DNA from: Jacaranda mimosifolia
Taxonomy: Eukaryota > Streptophyta > Magnoliopsida > Lamiales > Bignoniaceae
Direction: 5' to 3'
Assembly (NCBI GenBank): GCA_018894105.1
Contig: CM032122.1
Coordinates: 39,277,404-39,341,403, forward strand
DNA: 64,000 nucleotides
This document shows, piece by piece, positions 13,969 to 26,214 of this stretch. Position 1 is the stretch's first letter. The number at the start of each line of letters is the position of its first letter. The notes beneath the pieces are model-generated. The model was given only the letters and a program-made list of their open reading frames with translations. It did no database searches and had not been told where the DNA came from. Made by a program: the position numbers and the translations under genes.

Positions 13969-15254
13969 ATACCATGCAACAAGCTTGCCAGGCTACCATT
14001 TGGATAGTAATCATAGACTAGGAGCTTTTCATCCTTGGAGTAGTAATAAGCACGTAGAGGCACAATATTTGGATGCTGTCCGACTCTGCCAATTATTTCC
14101 ATTTGCTGTTCGAAGTCTTTCTTCCCCACAATAACCTCTTTCAATCTTTTCACAACCACTGTTGTAGACTCCTCCAAGACTGCTTTGTATGCCGTCCCAA
14201 AACTACCCTTTCCTAGCACTTCGGCTGAAGCCCTCAATAAATCCTCAAGATCAAAGTTATAGGAGCAACCTTCAAAGAAAACTAATTTGTTTTTCTCAGG
14301 TTCTTGCACCCCACTGCCAAACTCCTCGCTTGGCTTTTCACCCCTCCCAACACCAGCAGACTTAACTTTTGGCGCAGTAGCATCATCAGTCTGCTTTCTC
14401 TTGAAGCAGCACAAAAATAAAACTAGAGCAAGAAGAAATAGCAGTACAGCACCTCCAACAGCAATGGCAATTATAGCACCCAGTGAAAGTTTCCTTGCGG
14501 ACCTTTGTCCTTGAGGGCCACCTGAAGGTGGAAACAAGGAACTGGGGGGAGGAGAAGGTGGAAGAACATGGAAACAAGGACTCAAAGGTGGTCCACATAA
14601 AGAGTTTCCAATGAATGAAGAATTTGGGAATTTCTGTAGTGAAGCCGGAATAGTGCCGTTAAGATGGTTGTAACTTATATTGAAACGTCTGAGACGTGAT
14701 AGGCCTAGCTCAGGAATAGGTCCAGAAAGTGAATTGTTCTGAAGGCTCAATGCCGTAAGACGGGTCAAATTCCGAATTGTTAGCGGAATGCTTCCAGTCA
14801 ATGAATTAAATGAGAGATCCAAGACACTAAGTTGAGGTGAAAGGGAAGTTGGAATATCACCAGAAAAGCGGTTATTTTGGAGGAAGAGGTAGTGAAGAGA
14901 AGGGAGTGAAAGGATATCAACAGGCAGATTACCACTGAGGCGATTGGATCGTAGGCTGAGAACCATCAGGGAATCCAACTTTCCAAGAGTGTTGAGAGGA
15001 ATTGGACCAGTAAGTCCAACCCCAGGAAGCCGCAGACCAATCACACTTGTACCATCTGCACTGCAGTTGATACCTACCCACGACGTGCAGATGGGGGAAG
15101 CAGGATTCCAATTGAGCTTCCTGCCATGGGGTACAGCAGTTGAAAATGCCAGTAGGGCTTGCCTATCTGAGTTCAAGTCACCACAAGCCTTTGGCAGAAG
15201 ACTGACAATGACAAAGAGGAAAGACAGCATTACATAGGGAAGGCAGTGTTTCAT
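12605..15254 (-). CDS. LRR receptor-like pseudokinase (At5g58300/At3g08680 type)
   Basis: Two coding exons on the minus strand (13973-15254 and 12605-13233; intron 13234-13972, phase 1) give 636 residues. Order: signal peptide (about 1-25), LRR N-cap (27-66, CTSWVGINC), about five LRRs (70-215), a proline-rich stretch (231-246), a transmembrane helix (about 258-283), and a kinase-like domain (about 345-610). The glycine loop [13 protein letters not shown] (348-360), Lys369 and DFG (486-488) are present, but the catalytic HRD is HGN (466-468), so phosphotransfer is expected to be absent or very weak. This loss is typical of the LRR-III group, which is annotated as probable inactive receptor kinases. 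I chose the ATG at 15252-15254 because it heads the signal peptide and lies 47 nt after a 5'-UTR intron acceptor. Confidence 0.92.
13931..13966. repeat. (GA)n microsatellite
   Basis: A run of GA dinucleotides (CT on the gene strand), a few bases inside the pseudokinase intron next to its donor at 13972. It is likely polymorphic in length. Confidence 0.85.
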
Positions 15255-15301
15255 GAGAATATCCACTGAAGCATAGCAATAGGGCCAGTATCGCGGTTTT
15301 C

Positions 15302-16964
15302 CTGAGGCACGATAGGAAAGAAAATGAAGCAAAATTAGCTTATTAGAGGACAAATAAAGGCATTAACCAAAGGGGGGTGGGGGGAATTAAAACAAAGAGA
15401 AACCAAGGAATATAAATTTGGAAGCATTAATAGAATAACAGAAGTTTACAAGTGAAGAGGAACAAGACTTTAGTGGGAAAAGTGATAATCTTATCCAATG
15501 ATGATAAACTTATTAAAAGTGCTATGATAAGTGAAGATGAATGAAAATCAAATCAAAGTACCAATATTTGCAGAGCCAGAAATGCATACCAGTTCTTAGA
15601 GAAATCAAAAGAGTAAATAGACAAATATCTTTTTAGGAGAAAAGCCTTTCTAAACAAAAACATTGTACTTGTACTGTGTCAATTGGAACTGCCCATGCTT
15701 GTCAGAATATAAATAGCTCCAACAAATATTGAATTGTATTCAACTATATTATTCATCATCATAATGAATAGAACTTCTCATTTGCAAAAGGCAGTAGACA
15801 TGTCATATGACGAAGCACTTTCAACTAAAGGCATTAAAACTACATTGCAGCTGATGAAAAGAAGTGGTTGTCTTTGGGAGTTAAAATGAATGCTAACAAT
15901 AACTGAATTTAGGAAGTTAATGATTGAAATTTTGAGTTTCTCTTAGCAGCCAAGGAAGGTAATGTTTTTCAAAAAAGAAGGAAAAGAAAAATCAAAGATG
16001 AGCCACTGAAAATTTGGGATTTCTGAAATTCCGTGGCATAGCTGGAGGTCTTCGCAACGCTCCATGCATTTGAAAGCAAAGCAAATTGCTGGCAGCCCCT
16101 GTACTTGGAGCAACTGAAAAAGGAAACAAAAACTAAAAGAAAAAGGAGAGATGGAATGGAAAAGGCAAAGGCATGTCGACTTTTTCAATAATCTTCTAGC
16201 TCACTAGAGTAATCTAACAAGCTTATCTTGCAAGAAAGTAGATTAGAAAGCAGCTAGGGTGACAAACAGATGCAAACTTAATCATTAACCAAACTTTAGG
16301 TGAAGGATGTTTGTTTCAACAGTCCCAAAAAAAAAAAAAGGCAACAAAATTCAATTCCCACATTTCCAATCAATTACAGACTCAAATTCTCATCCCCGAT
16401 TCAAGAAAACATAACACACAAAAGAAATATTTGCTTTAGCAGTACATAGAATTCTTTGGTGTTATTACAAGTTTCCAAGATATTCTCACTCCAACCAAAC
16501 TAATTGAAAATAGAAAAGAAGGGAAGAAACATGAAAGCTGAAAAAGAATCCTAGAAGAAACTTTTTGGTGAGAATCCTAGGGTAGAAAATGTGCCTTTGG
16601 GCAGTTGTGGAGCTGTTAAACAACCCACACCATATTATCTTTAGAAAGAAATAGCCAAGATTTCTAAGCTGACATCACTAACACAGACTAAATTGCACTA
16701 CCAAATTTCTAATTAAATTTCCAAACTGTCTTCAATTGGATCAAATGCAGCAAATAAATGCAGTCATCTTTTTGGCACAAGAACACTAACGTTCAACCAT
16801 TTCGGCAACAAGTATAAACTCAGGTCACGCAGATCTGCCAGTAAACTTCCCTGCCACTTCAGCTAAACCAATTGGGAAGAAAGATATAAAATAATCCAAA
16901 AAATAAAACAAACAAACACACACACACAGAGCAAACAACAGAGTAAAGGGTTTGGTAAGATTAC
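15302..16964 (-). other. 5'-UTR intron of the LRR pseudokinase gene
   Basis: On the minus strand, donor GGTTCAAG/GTAATC (intron from 16964) and acceptor CGTGCCTCAG/GAAAACC (to 15302) define a 1,663-bp intron just upstream of the start codon. The leader exon would lie from 16965 to roughly 17400. A second possible donor (TTTAGTCAG/GTAAAA) near 17132 suggests alternative leader splicing. This is inferred from splice signals. Confidence 0.55.
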
Positions 16965-17887
16965 CTTGAACCATTCCGAGAAGCCCAGAAAATTTCTTGG
17001 CTTTTCAATGTAAATTCCAGGTTTTGATGGGTGGATTTATCAAGAATGGTGAAGTTGAGAGTCAAAATCAGAGCCTTTTCTTCCAGTCTTCACGCAGAAG
17101 TTAACGAGTGCAGCAGAAAGAGAAAATTTTACCTGACTAAAACCCAGAGGAAGCAGCAGCATTGGCAACTGCATTTTAGTCAAGAATTCAAACCATAAAT
17201 GGGAATTCAAAGATCCAAGAACATCAATGAACCAAGAAATAATACTCAGTTGTACTTCGTTCAGCTCTTCTTTTTTTTTTTCCCCCTTGATAATGAGCTG
17301 GAAAAGAAAAGAAAAATGAAGAGGGAGGGAGGGGGGTGCGCAAGAGCACTGACAGAAGTTGCTCGCTCAACCACTGAGAATAAGGCGTGGGGGTGGGGTG
17401 GGGGTTTTGTAAGAAAAGAGAGGCTTTGTAACGGATTTTAGCATTGCCACTTTTAATAAAGGGCTTAGACTTTATTTTTAAATAAAAATAAAAAACTAAT
17501 GGATATATATTACTTTATTTTTATTTTTTATTTATACATTTTCAAACATTTCAATCCTCAACCTCATGGATAACTATTAGTCTATGACGATAATATCACT
17601 CGATAAATTGACCATTGAACTACTTTATTTTTGTTACAATTATATTGTAATGACTTAAGATAACATGCCAGGTTTTTTTTTTTTTTTTATACAACTTATA
17701 TACGATGTTTAAATTATTTGTCTGAAATTGTTAGATATGAATATTATAATTTTCTATATTTCTATTTATACACACATAATTACGCAATATATCAATATAA
17801 ATAATTATATATCTTAAAAGTTTAAGCACAGACATCAAACGTTCAAACCACGTCAATTACTACTAAAGATGAAGAAGAAAATAAAGT

Positions 17888-18222
17888 GCCCGTTTGATCC
17901 CTTTTCATTTTCTCCTGAAAAAGAAAATATAAAACTATCAACTTTACCCCTATTTTTACAGATATTTTCATTTTCAGCACATTTTTTTAAACACACTATT
18001 ACATTCCTTCTGCATTTTCTCCTATTTAAATTTACACGACTTTTAACACAAAACACTATATTTTTCAAATACAACTCATTTTCAACTTTACATAATTATT
18101 ATATTTTAAACAAAACTTCCAAACAACATTTCATTTTTAAAAACATATTTATAAGTAACTTTTCATTATTATTTTTATTAAAAAATAAAAATACATCCAG
18201 AAAATAAATCCAAACATCCCCT
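17888..18222. mobile_element. MITE-like element (CCCGTTTGATCC...)
   Basis: About 335 bp from GCCCGTTTGATCCCTTTTC to AATAAATCCAAACATCCCCTA, ends roughly inverted (CGTTTGGAT-type versus ATCCAAACA). The interior is AT-rich and non-coding. It is probably related to family E. Confidence 0.4.
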
Positions 18223-18718
18223 AACTAATCTTCTTGTTCGATACAAAGAGATAGTACAATTGCATTTTTCATCCAATTTATTGTAAGAATGAAAGTCTTA
18301 TTCATATATGTCTTCATAATATAAAGGAGATGGGACCATTCAATTTTTTATGCTACATATATAAAATTATGAACATTTTTTCTCTGTAGTAAAATAATCA
18401 AACTTATTCTATCCTCAATAATTAATTAAATATTACTACATTATAAATTATAAATACAAATACTAATTTTGCCCAATGAATTTTCATCTTACAAAAGGGG
18501 TACAAAAGTCAATTTGTTTGACCTCTGTCAAATCATAATTTTCAAAGGTCGGAGAGGTCCACGTACATTGTCTTAATTTTTCTTTGTTTTTCACTTGTCG
18601 CCCTTCTAGTAGCTAGAAAGAAGGGCCCTCCTCTAGTGATTGTCATTTTTTTTTCTAATTATATATAATATTCTATAAATATTTAAATTGATACATGAAG
18701 TTTATCATAAATCTTCAG

Positions 18719-19052
18719 GAAATGTTTGGTTATATTTTTTGTTTGATTTTATTATGTACTTCGAGAGAATAAATTATTGAATAATGTGAAAGTTATTTTT
18801 TGATATATTTATTTATATTTTTTGGGAGATATTTTTTTAATATAACAATTAAATCAATATTTTTTTGTTGAATTTTTTGGATGAAAATGAAATTAAGTAA
18901 TTTTTTTAATATTAAAATCATAATAATATATATATAATATATGTATGTATATATTGGAGAAATGCGTATTTTTGAGGAAAAATAGAGATATATTTGGTTA
19001 TATTTTTCAAAAATAATGTTGTTTTGGGAAAACATAACCTAAAAAAACCTTA
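18719..19052 (+). mobile_element. MITE family B, copy 2
   Basis: Same structure and orientation as 2465-2806: AATGTTTGGTTATATTTTTTG at the start, GAAAACATAACCTAAAAAAACC then TTAA at the end. Internal TTTTTTGTTGAATTTTTTGGAT and GTATATATTGGAGAAATG correspond. Confidence 0.6.
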
Positions 19053-20384
19053 ATTAGTATATATATTGAATAATTAAACTTCCTTTAATGCTCCATCTAA
19101 AATATGATATAATAATTCTTTAAACTTTAATTAACCTGATATATTCATTTAATTTTAATGATATGTTCAAATGACCATATAATTTCTATCATTATAATAC
19201 ATTTGTATGTATATACATACATATGTAAGTTATATGTTATGTGAAAATGACTAGTTTATATATCCTTAATTAAATAATTGAATTATGGTTGCATAGTGCA
19301 TGGAAAAGGACAGCAAATATGTCTCAATTTGCAAATTCAATTTTAAAATTTTTGACTATGCACATGTGTGGCGCTGGCACCATCATTGAATTTTTTTATC
19401 ACTTTTTTTTTTAAATTAAAGAAAAAAGAGATATTCTCATCATAGTTTGGCACTGGAAAGTATAGTACACAAAATGAGAATCAAAAAATAAAATTGGCTT
19501 TTCCACCCCCACCCACTTTTCTTGTCCAATAAATTTGGTCATGCCCACCAAACTCATTGAAGTTGGGTTTGAATGGAATATTTCAAAATTAAGAAAGAAC
19601 TTCAAATAATTTAAATTTGATTCCATTATAATTTAATATGTTTTAAATGAGTATAATATTTTTTTATTATAATTAAAAATTATCCAAATAATCCGAAGGC
19701 AATGTTAGTTAATTCGAATCGTTAAGTAATGAAAATCATGTGTGAGAATAATAAGAATAAGAAATATGACACTTATTATAATGATATTTATAATATTCAA
19801 TTTTATTCTATATCGAGAAATTAAGGGATATGAAATTCGCATATAGCTCTACTTTTGTCTTATTTTTTGAGATTTATATTATAACAATATAATTCTCCTT
19901 TAATACGTATTTACAGAATAATATTTTTAATATGGCTGAATTTTGAGTATTATATGCGCCGACAAATTCAAGTACCACCCAATATATTACGGATATTTAA
20001 AAAATATATATCTAAAATATACATAACATTCTAATTAATCCAAATATGAATTGATGGGGAATGAGAAAGAATCTAACACATCAAGAAGTCACAAGTAGAT
20101 TATGTGTATATTTATGAATTTTGATATCATAACACCATTACTATTTAACAATAGAAGACATGATTGCATTTACTCTCAAAGAGGTGGTGCAAATGCAACC
20201 ATAATTATTAGTGGTTGTTGGCATTTATTTCTTGCTCCCTTAAGTCTTTACTTTGCACATTTCAATGCTCAACTACTTTCATTTGATGCACAAAGTCTTG
20301 GATTTCTTGTTGTAAAACTTTTTATGTATTGGATCCAAAAATATCAAATAATATAAATTAAGAATGATTTAATTTGGCTAAATT

Positions 20385-20745
20385 TATTTGAAAAGATTTT
20401 ATAAACTCATGTATTTTAATATATATTTTAGAAATTTATAAGATGTTAGATCTGATTTTAAAGTATTAGTAAAATAAAACATATCTTAGAGCTTATAAGA
20501 TGATAGTAATCGTAGTTTTATAATAATATGGTTAAAATTATAAAAGTTTATTAAGATATGAAAATAACTTAGAAATTTTTACTGTTTTTAGTAAATCACT
20601 TATGAAATGTGCCATACCATTTTATTTTGAGAGTTTATAATATATTTATCTAAAAAAATAAAAATCAAATACTTTACAACATCTTATTAACTTTCAAACA
20701 TTTTACAAAGATATTTTAAAGAGTTTATAAACACGAATCGTCCTT
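20385..20745. mobile_element. Repeat family H, copy 1
   Basis: About 360 bp marked by recurring TTATAAGATG / TTTATAAACTC phrases and AGAGCTTATAAGATGATAGTAATCGTAG. Similar sequence occurs at 24690-24875 (partial), 57455-57845 (in a receptor-kinase intron) and 58797-58880 (fragment). It has no coding capacity; termini are diffuse. Confidence 0.45.
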
Positions 20746-21622
20746 CAAGTCATATTAAGAGTGAAATTTTTATTGTATTGATTTGACGTAATTTATCCTA
20801 TTTCATATTTTTGCCCTCAAAACATGTATCGAACTTCTAATGTCTATAAATTTGGGCTTTTTCCTTTTTTCTTTATCTTTATCTTTATCTTTTTTTTTTT
20901 TTTTTGCGTATTAAGCTAACACTTGTTAGTTTAGCATACTGAGAAATACTAAAGATAATATTTTTCTTTATTTATTTTGCAGAATAACTTTAAAGGAGTG
21001 TTTGTAAGGACATGTAGGGAGATCATTAATTTATACATTTACCTCATTTGCTTATTTCCATCATATACATGTATTCCATAAAATATTAATATGTATTGAA
21101 AAGTAATAATAAATAAATAAATAAAAGAAACCTCAAGAGTTGAGTATGATGGCTAATACAGCAGCCACCTCATACAGAAAAATGGTCCCCAAATAGTATA
21201 AGGTGGGTAAATTTTTTTTTTTTTTTTTTTTTTTTAAGGGTTGCTTAGCTGTCATCACAGTCAGACAACAGAAGTAAATATAATTATAGTATTTTTTTAT
21301 TTATTTTTATATTATATATATATATTTAATGGCTCAAGGTAGATGGACATTCTGTCACAAACTTCCTGTTCTGCAATCATTTTGAATTTGAATCTAAAGT
21401 GCTATATCATAAAGTACAAATATTTGTTTTTTAAATTATTAAATTTTTTATCACATAATTCACATCAACGATGATAATTTTGATATTCCCATTTAATGTT
21501 TTATCACAATGTCCTTTATTTTTATAATGATGGCCCGTCTGGACACATTTTACAAAAATTGGATAATTGTTCCGCATATTTTAATAAGATTAGGGAGCAA
21601 ATGAAATTGGCCCTGCAACTTA

Positions 21623-21966
21623 GGCATTGTTTGGTTATATTTTTCCAAAATAACATCGTTTTGGAAAAATATAATCAAATATATTCCCATTTTTATCTCA
21701 AAACACACATTTTTTAATATATACATACATATTATATATATTTTATTATTATTCTAATATTCAAATAATCACTCAATTTTATTTTCACCTCAAAAACTCA
21801 ATAAAAAAGTATTTATTTGATTGCTACATTAAAATATATTTCCCCCAAAACATAAATAAACATATCAAAAAATAACTTTCACATTTTTCAATAATTTATT
21901 CTCCAAAAAATACATAATAAACATATAATAAAATCAAACAAAAAACATAATCAAACGTAACCTTAA
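21623..21966 (-). mobile_element. MITE family B, copy 3
   Basis: Inverted relative to copies 1 and 2. It starts GGCATTGTTTGGTTATATTTT directly after TTA and ends CATAATCAAACGTAACC directly before TTA, consistent with a 3-bp TTA target duplication. Confidence 0.65.
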
Positions 21967-22602
21967 ATTTTTTCTTAAAAGAAGAGGAAGAGAAAATGAA
22001 TAAATAAATAAGGGCAAGATTGTGTAAAATCAATATCCCAATTAAAAGAAATGCACCATTCATAAATTCTTGGTGGGTCATGTAAGAATTTCAAAGGGAA
22101 AACAAGAAGATCTAATGGGAGAATTTCATGTGATGTTCTGCCAATTATCTTTTGGCATTTTTGTAACTTTCTTGTCTGAATATTATGACACATTAGAACT
22201 GTTGCTTCAGGACAATATTCTTGTCTAGTTGCTTGATTGATTTTGATGTTGTTCTTTTATAAGCTAATTGTTTGATATTTCTTAGTATTTTGCATGTTGG
22301 CTATGTTTGTCATCAAACAAACATTATCAGATTAGATCACTGAAAATGATGAATAGACCCCAATTGTATGTATACAATGCTTGAAAAGTGACTTATGAAA
22401 TCCACAAATTTGACATCATTAAATTATGAGCAACATTAATATATCACCATCTATTTTGTATTTACTTTTTCATATTTCAAAAATCATTCAAATCAATTTG
22501 CTCTTTTTTAGTGTGTTTTGTCGAGTGATGTGCCTAAAATGCCACTATTTTTATTTTTTTTATAATTAATTCTTATAACTACAACTTATACTTATACAAT
22601 AA

Positions 22603-22870
22603 GGGCTAGTTTGGTTGGATTTTAGGTTGTCTCGTGATTATTTATCATATGATAACTTGTGTGATTTTTTATCATTGTGGTATAGTTTGGTTGGCATGAT
22701 AAATAAACCCATAGGAGGTGACATGTTAGTTTATCATGGGAGTTGCATATAAAAACATGAGCTTTTGGTATTCACGCGGACCTGAGTATTTATTGACATT
22801 TCAACAAAACAAATGATAAGGTGGGATAAAAACATTGTATTCCACCTTACCATCACAACCAAACTAGCCC
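22603..22870 (+). mobile_element. Tourist-like MITE, family A, copy 1
   Basis: 268 bp with terminal inverted repeats GGGCTAGTTTGGTTGG... / ...CAACCAAACTAGCCC, flanked on both sides by TAA. GGG..CCC ends and a TAA/TTA duplication are diagnostic of PIF/Harbinger-type Tourist MITEs. It has no coding capacity. Related copies lie at 24453-24663 and 41885-42153. Confidence 0.8.
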
Positions 22871-22960
22871 TAATTATATATCCTTTACAATTCACAGATT
22901 ATATAATTAAAATTACCATTTTATCATATTTTTTTATTATTATTTTATGTAAAAGCTTAA

Positions 22961-23395
22961 GGGCTTATTCACTTGTGTTCTGGGCATTTTCTAGAAATTT
23001 TTTTGGGAGAAAACATGGAAAGAATATCAGTTGTTTGTTTATGTTTTGGAAAAATAAGGAAAATAGATTGAGAATGAGTTGTTTGTTTGTTAATATTTTG
23101 GTGGAGGGACAATTTTTACTGTAAATGTCAAATCGGTTACTTTTTTGTTGGAGTTGTAGGAAGAAATTATTTTTTTATATAATGTGTATATATATATTTG
23201 ATGGTGTGTATATATATATACTTGAGTGTTAGGTAGGGTAGGGTAGTGTATATAATTTTTATGAGATTGAATTCTTAGGGTTTTTTGGGTATAAATTTTT
23301 TGTATTTTGGGAAAATGATTAGAGAATGTGAATATTTTTTGGAAATTGTTTTGGGAGTTGGGAAATATTTTCCCAAAATGCAAGTGAACAAAGCC
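22961..23395 (+). mobile_element. MITE family D, copy 1
   Basis: 435 bp starting GGGCTTATTCACTTGTGTTC and ending ATGCAAGTGAACAAAGCC, with TTAA on both sides. An inverted copy lies at 36197-36651. The GGG/GCC ends and TTAA flanks again suggest a Tourist-type element. It is non-coding. Confidence 0.7.
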
Positions 23396-24267
23396 TTAAG
23401 TAAATATACCAAAATTATTAAGAAAATAATATTATATAAAAAATATATAAATATTTTATTTACTTTATATTATACTTTTTAGCACCGTATGCATAAAATT
23501 GGTAGTATACAACATTTTCAAATTTTATCACAAATTACCTCTCATATAGGACAAAAGACTAAGAATATATAACTCACTAAAAGCACGGATATATGCTATT
23601 AATTTTAGAATGTGTACTAAAATACATGTCATTATTTTTGTGTATAATTTTTATGTCTATAGTTTTTGGATTTTTTAGTAATATTATTTGTGTTTATATG
23701 TATTAACTTGTGCAATTTCAGAAGTTAAATGCATAATTTCATTGATCTCATAATGTTTTAAGATTCTATAGTTATTTTTAAATTCTGAACTTATATATTG
23801 TATCTGCTATTTTAATATTAGTGACGAAAACATTAAAAATATCTTATATTTTATTTTTTTTAGGTTATTTCATCATAATTCAAGATTGAAACATAGGAAA
23901 AAATTTGTTGTTGTATCAATGTTTTTCATACTAAAATAGTAATAAGGCCATGACTATGAAAAACAATAAAAACCAAAATGTCTAAATAAATTGTCCAAAT
24001 TTAAGGAAGAAGAAATAATAGAATAAGAGTACATATGGCCCCTACCATATATGTCCCTTGTATTATTTATTTTCTCCCCACCCCACATGATAGGCCCATG
24101 CACTCATGTCCATTTTCTTTATTATTTATGTCAAAAAAAAAAAAAAAGAGGGGAAAAAAAAGAGAATATAATAAAGCCAATTAGTCAGGTCACATTCAAA
24201 TCTTCTTCATTTTTATTTTTTTTGAATAAATAAATAAAATAGCATGGATGAATTATTGCCCACAAAA

Positions 24268-24390
24268 AGAATAACTGCCTACCACAAACAACAAAGAAGT
24301 GCAACCAGTGAAGCTCAATGTCCAACTACGCATAGCAAAAGGTAGCCATTAGTGGTGAAGACAAGGAAAAAGAGACAACATAATACAAAA
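24268..24390 (+). repeat. Local direct duplication, left copy
   Basis: About 120 bp including GAAGTGCAACCAGTGAAGCT and GGAAAAAGAGACAACATAA. The right copy is at about 24922-25040 with the same order of phrases. A family A MITE and an H fragment lie between the two. Confidence 0.6.
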
Positions 24391-24452
24391 CCTCCATTTT
24401 ATTTTATGGCAAACCAATCCTCTAAGATTAACTTTTTAAAGTAATATGTTTG

Positions 24453-24663
24453 GGGCTAGTTTGGTTGGATTTTTAAGTTATCTCATGATTATTTATCATA
24501 TAATAATTTGTGTAAATAAATTCATGGGAAGTGTCATGTTAATTTATCATGAGAGTTGTATACAGACTTTTGGTATTCATGAGGGCTTAAGTGTTTATTG
24601 TCACTTCAACCAAACGAATAATAAAGTGGGATAAAAATATTATTATCCCAACCAAATTAGCCC
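24453..24663 (+). mobile_element. Tourist-like MITE, family A, copy 2
   Basis: 211 bp, same ends as copy 1 (GGGCTAGTTTGGTTGG... / ...CCAACCAAATTAGCCC) and the same interior order (ATCTCATGATTATTTATCAT), but shortened by about 55 bp. The flanks no longer show a clear duplication. Confidence 0.75.
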
Positions 24664-24689
24664 TTAAACTATATCCCCTCTCTCATCGT

Positions 24690-24875
24690 TCGAAACATCT
24701 TTTAAAGATAAGCTCTTGAAAATAAAATAAAATTTAGAATTTATAAAATGTTAATAATCTCATTTTATAATTAATATTATTAAAGTTAAAGAAATTTATT
24801 AAAAATTTAAAAATAATTAAAGATTTCTTATTTTTTTTTAAAAATTGTAAAATACTAACATTTTATCTTGAAAAC
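24690..24875. mobile_element. Repeat family H, partial copy
   Basis: Contains AGATAAGCTCTTGAAAATAA, GAATTTATAAAATGTTAATA and a terminal TTTATCTTGAAAACTTA, resembling the ends of the H copies at 20385 and 57455. It is degenerate. Confidence 0.35.
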
Positions 24876-24921
24876 TTACATCTGCCTGTGGTGACGTATT
24901 TCAATTGTCATGGTCATAGGA

Positions 24922-25040
24922 GAATAACTCCCTACCACAAACTAACAAAGAAGTACAACCAGTGAAGCTCAATGTCCCACTACCATGCATTATAAAAGCA
25001 GTCATGGGTGACGACATAGACAAAAAGACAACATAACACG
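24922..25040 (+). repeat. Local direct duplication, right copy
   Basis: Second copy of the 24268-24390 unit: GAAGTACAACCAGTGAAGCT, then CATAGACAAAAAGACAACAT. It lies just left of the TRIM array. Confidence 0.6.
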
Positions 25041-25102
25041 AGGTCGGGTGAATGGTAATTGTAGATTGTCAAACCTATAAATTATAAAATGTCCGAATAA
25101 TG

Positions 25103-26144
25103 TGTTAAAAAATGGACATTGAGCCTAACTCAACCCCAAAAGCTAGGTCATGAGGTGAGAATTGTCCAAAACTATATATAGAGACCACAATTTATTTATT
25201 TCACCGATTTAGGACAATAACATACCCCGCACACACCCAGGAATGAACATCTGGAACGTGGAATGACATGAAATAGGTGGTCCAACAACACTGGATAGCC
25301 CAACATCATGAATAGGTAGCTCCGATACCATGTTAAAGAATGGACTTTGGGCCTAACTCAATCCCAAAAGCTAGCTCATGAGGTGAGGATTGTTCAAGAC
25401 CATATATAGATACCACAATTTATTTATTTCACCAATGTAGGACACTAACACACCCTGCGCACGCCTATGAATGAACATCTGGAGCGTGAAATAACATGAA
25501 ATGGGTGGCCCAACAACACTGAGTAACCCAACATCGGGAATGGGTGGCTTCGATACCATGTTAAAGAATGAACATTGGGCCCAACTAATCTCAAAAGTTG
25601 ACTCAAAATATGGGGATTGCCCAAAATCACACACACACACATATATATATATATCACAACTTATTTATTCACCAATGTGGGACACTAAACACCCAGCACA
25701 CGCCCAGAAATAAACATTTGGAACATGGAATAACATGAAATGGGTAATTCAATAACATTAGGTAATCCAACATCGGGAATGGATAGCTCAATACCATGTC
25801 AAAGAATAGACCTTGGGCCAAACTCACCTCAAAAGCTAGCTCAAGAGGTGAGAATTGTCCAAAACCATATATAGAGACCACAACTTATTTATTTCACCGA
25901 TGTAGGACACTAACACATCTAGCGTATGCCCAAAAATGAACATCTGAAGTATGAAATAATATGAAATTGGTGACCCAATAACACTATGTAATCCAATATC
26001 GAGAATAAATGACTCTAATACCATGTCAAAAAATAAACTTTGGGCCTAACTCATTCCAAAAGACAGCTCAACAGAGGTAAGAATTGCCTAGAATCATATA
26101 TAAAGACCACACTTTATTTATTTCGCTGATGTGGGATACTAACA
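25103..26144 (-). mobile_element. Tandem array of a TRIM retroelement (5 LTRs, 4 internal domains)
   Basis: Five copies of a roughly 120-bp LTR (25103-25222, 25331-25450, 25559-25691, 25798-25915, 26024-26144) alternate with four internal segments of 106-108 bp. On the minus strand each LTR starts TGTTAGTGTCC(C/T)ACAT and ends TT(T/A)(A/G)ACA. Directly after it comes a sequence like TGGTATCGGAGC, the usual primer-binding site for initiator-Met tRNA. A G-rich tract (GCGTGCGCAGGGTG) precedes the next LTR, as expected of a polypurine tract. Size, signals and lack of any gene match terminal-repeat retrotransposons in miniature. A single TRIM has two LTRs, so this is a tandem expansion, probably by unequal LTR recombination. 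Confidence 0.8.
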
Positions 26145-26214
26145 ATAATATAAAAGTGGCAACAAAAATTGTATCAACAAGCAAAGCGATAGTCTAAACA
26201 CTCATTACAAAAAC

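Noticed and set aside
15255..15353. A longer start of the LRR pseudokinase at 15353
   Set aside because: A strong acceptor at 15302/15301 interrupts this stretch, and the signal peptide begins at the 15254 ATG.
20102..20356. An 84-codon frame in the large intergenic region
   Set aside because: There is no domain, no splice support and no family I recognise; random frames of this length are expected.
25371..26024. Several 60-90-codon frames on both strands at 25.4-26.0 kb
   Set aside because: They repeat with the TRIM unit and vary from copy to copy; they are translations of LTR sequence, not genes.
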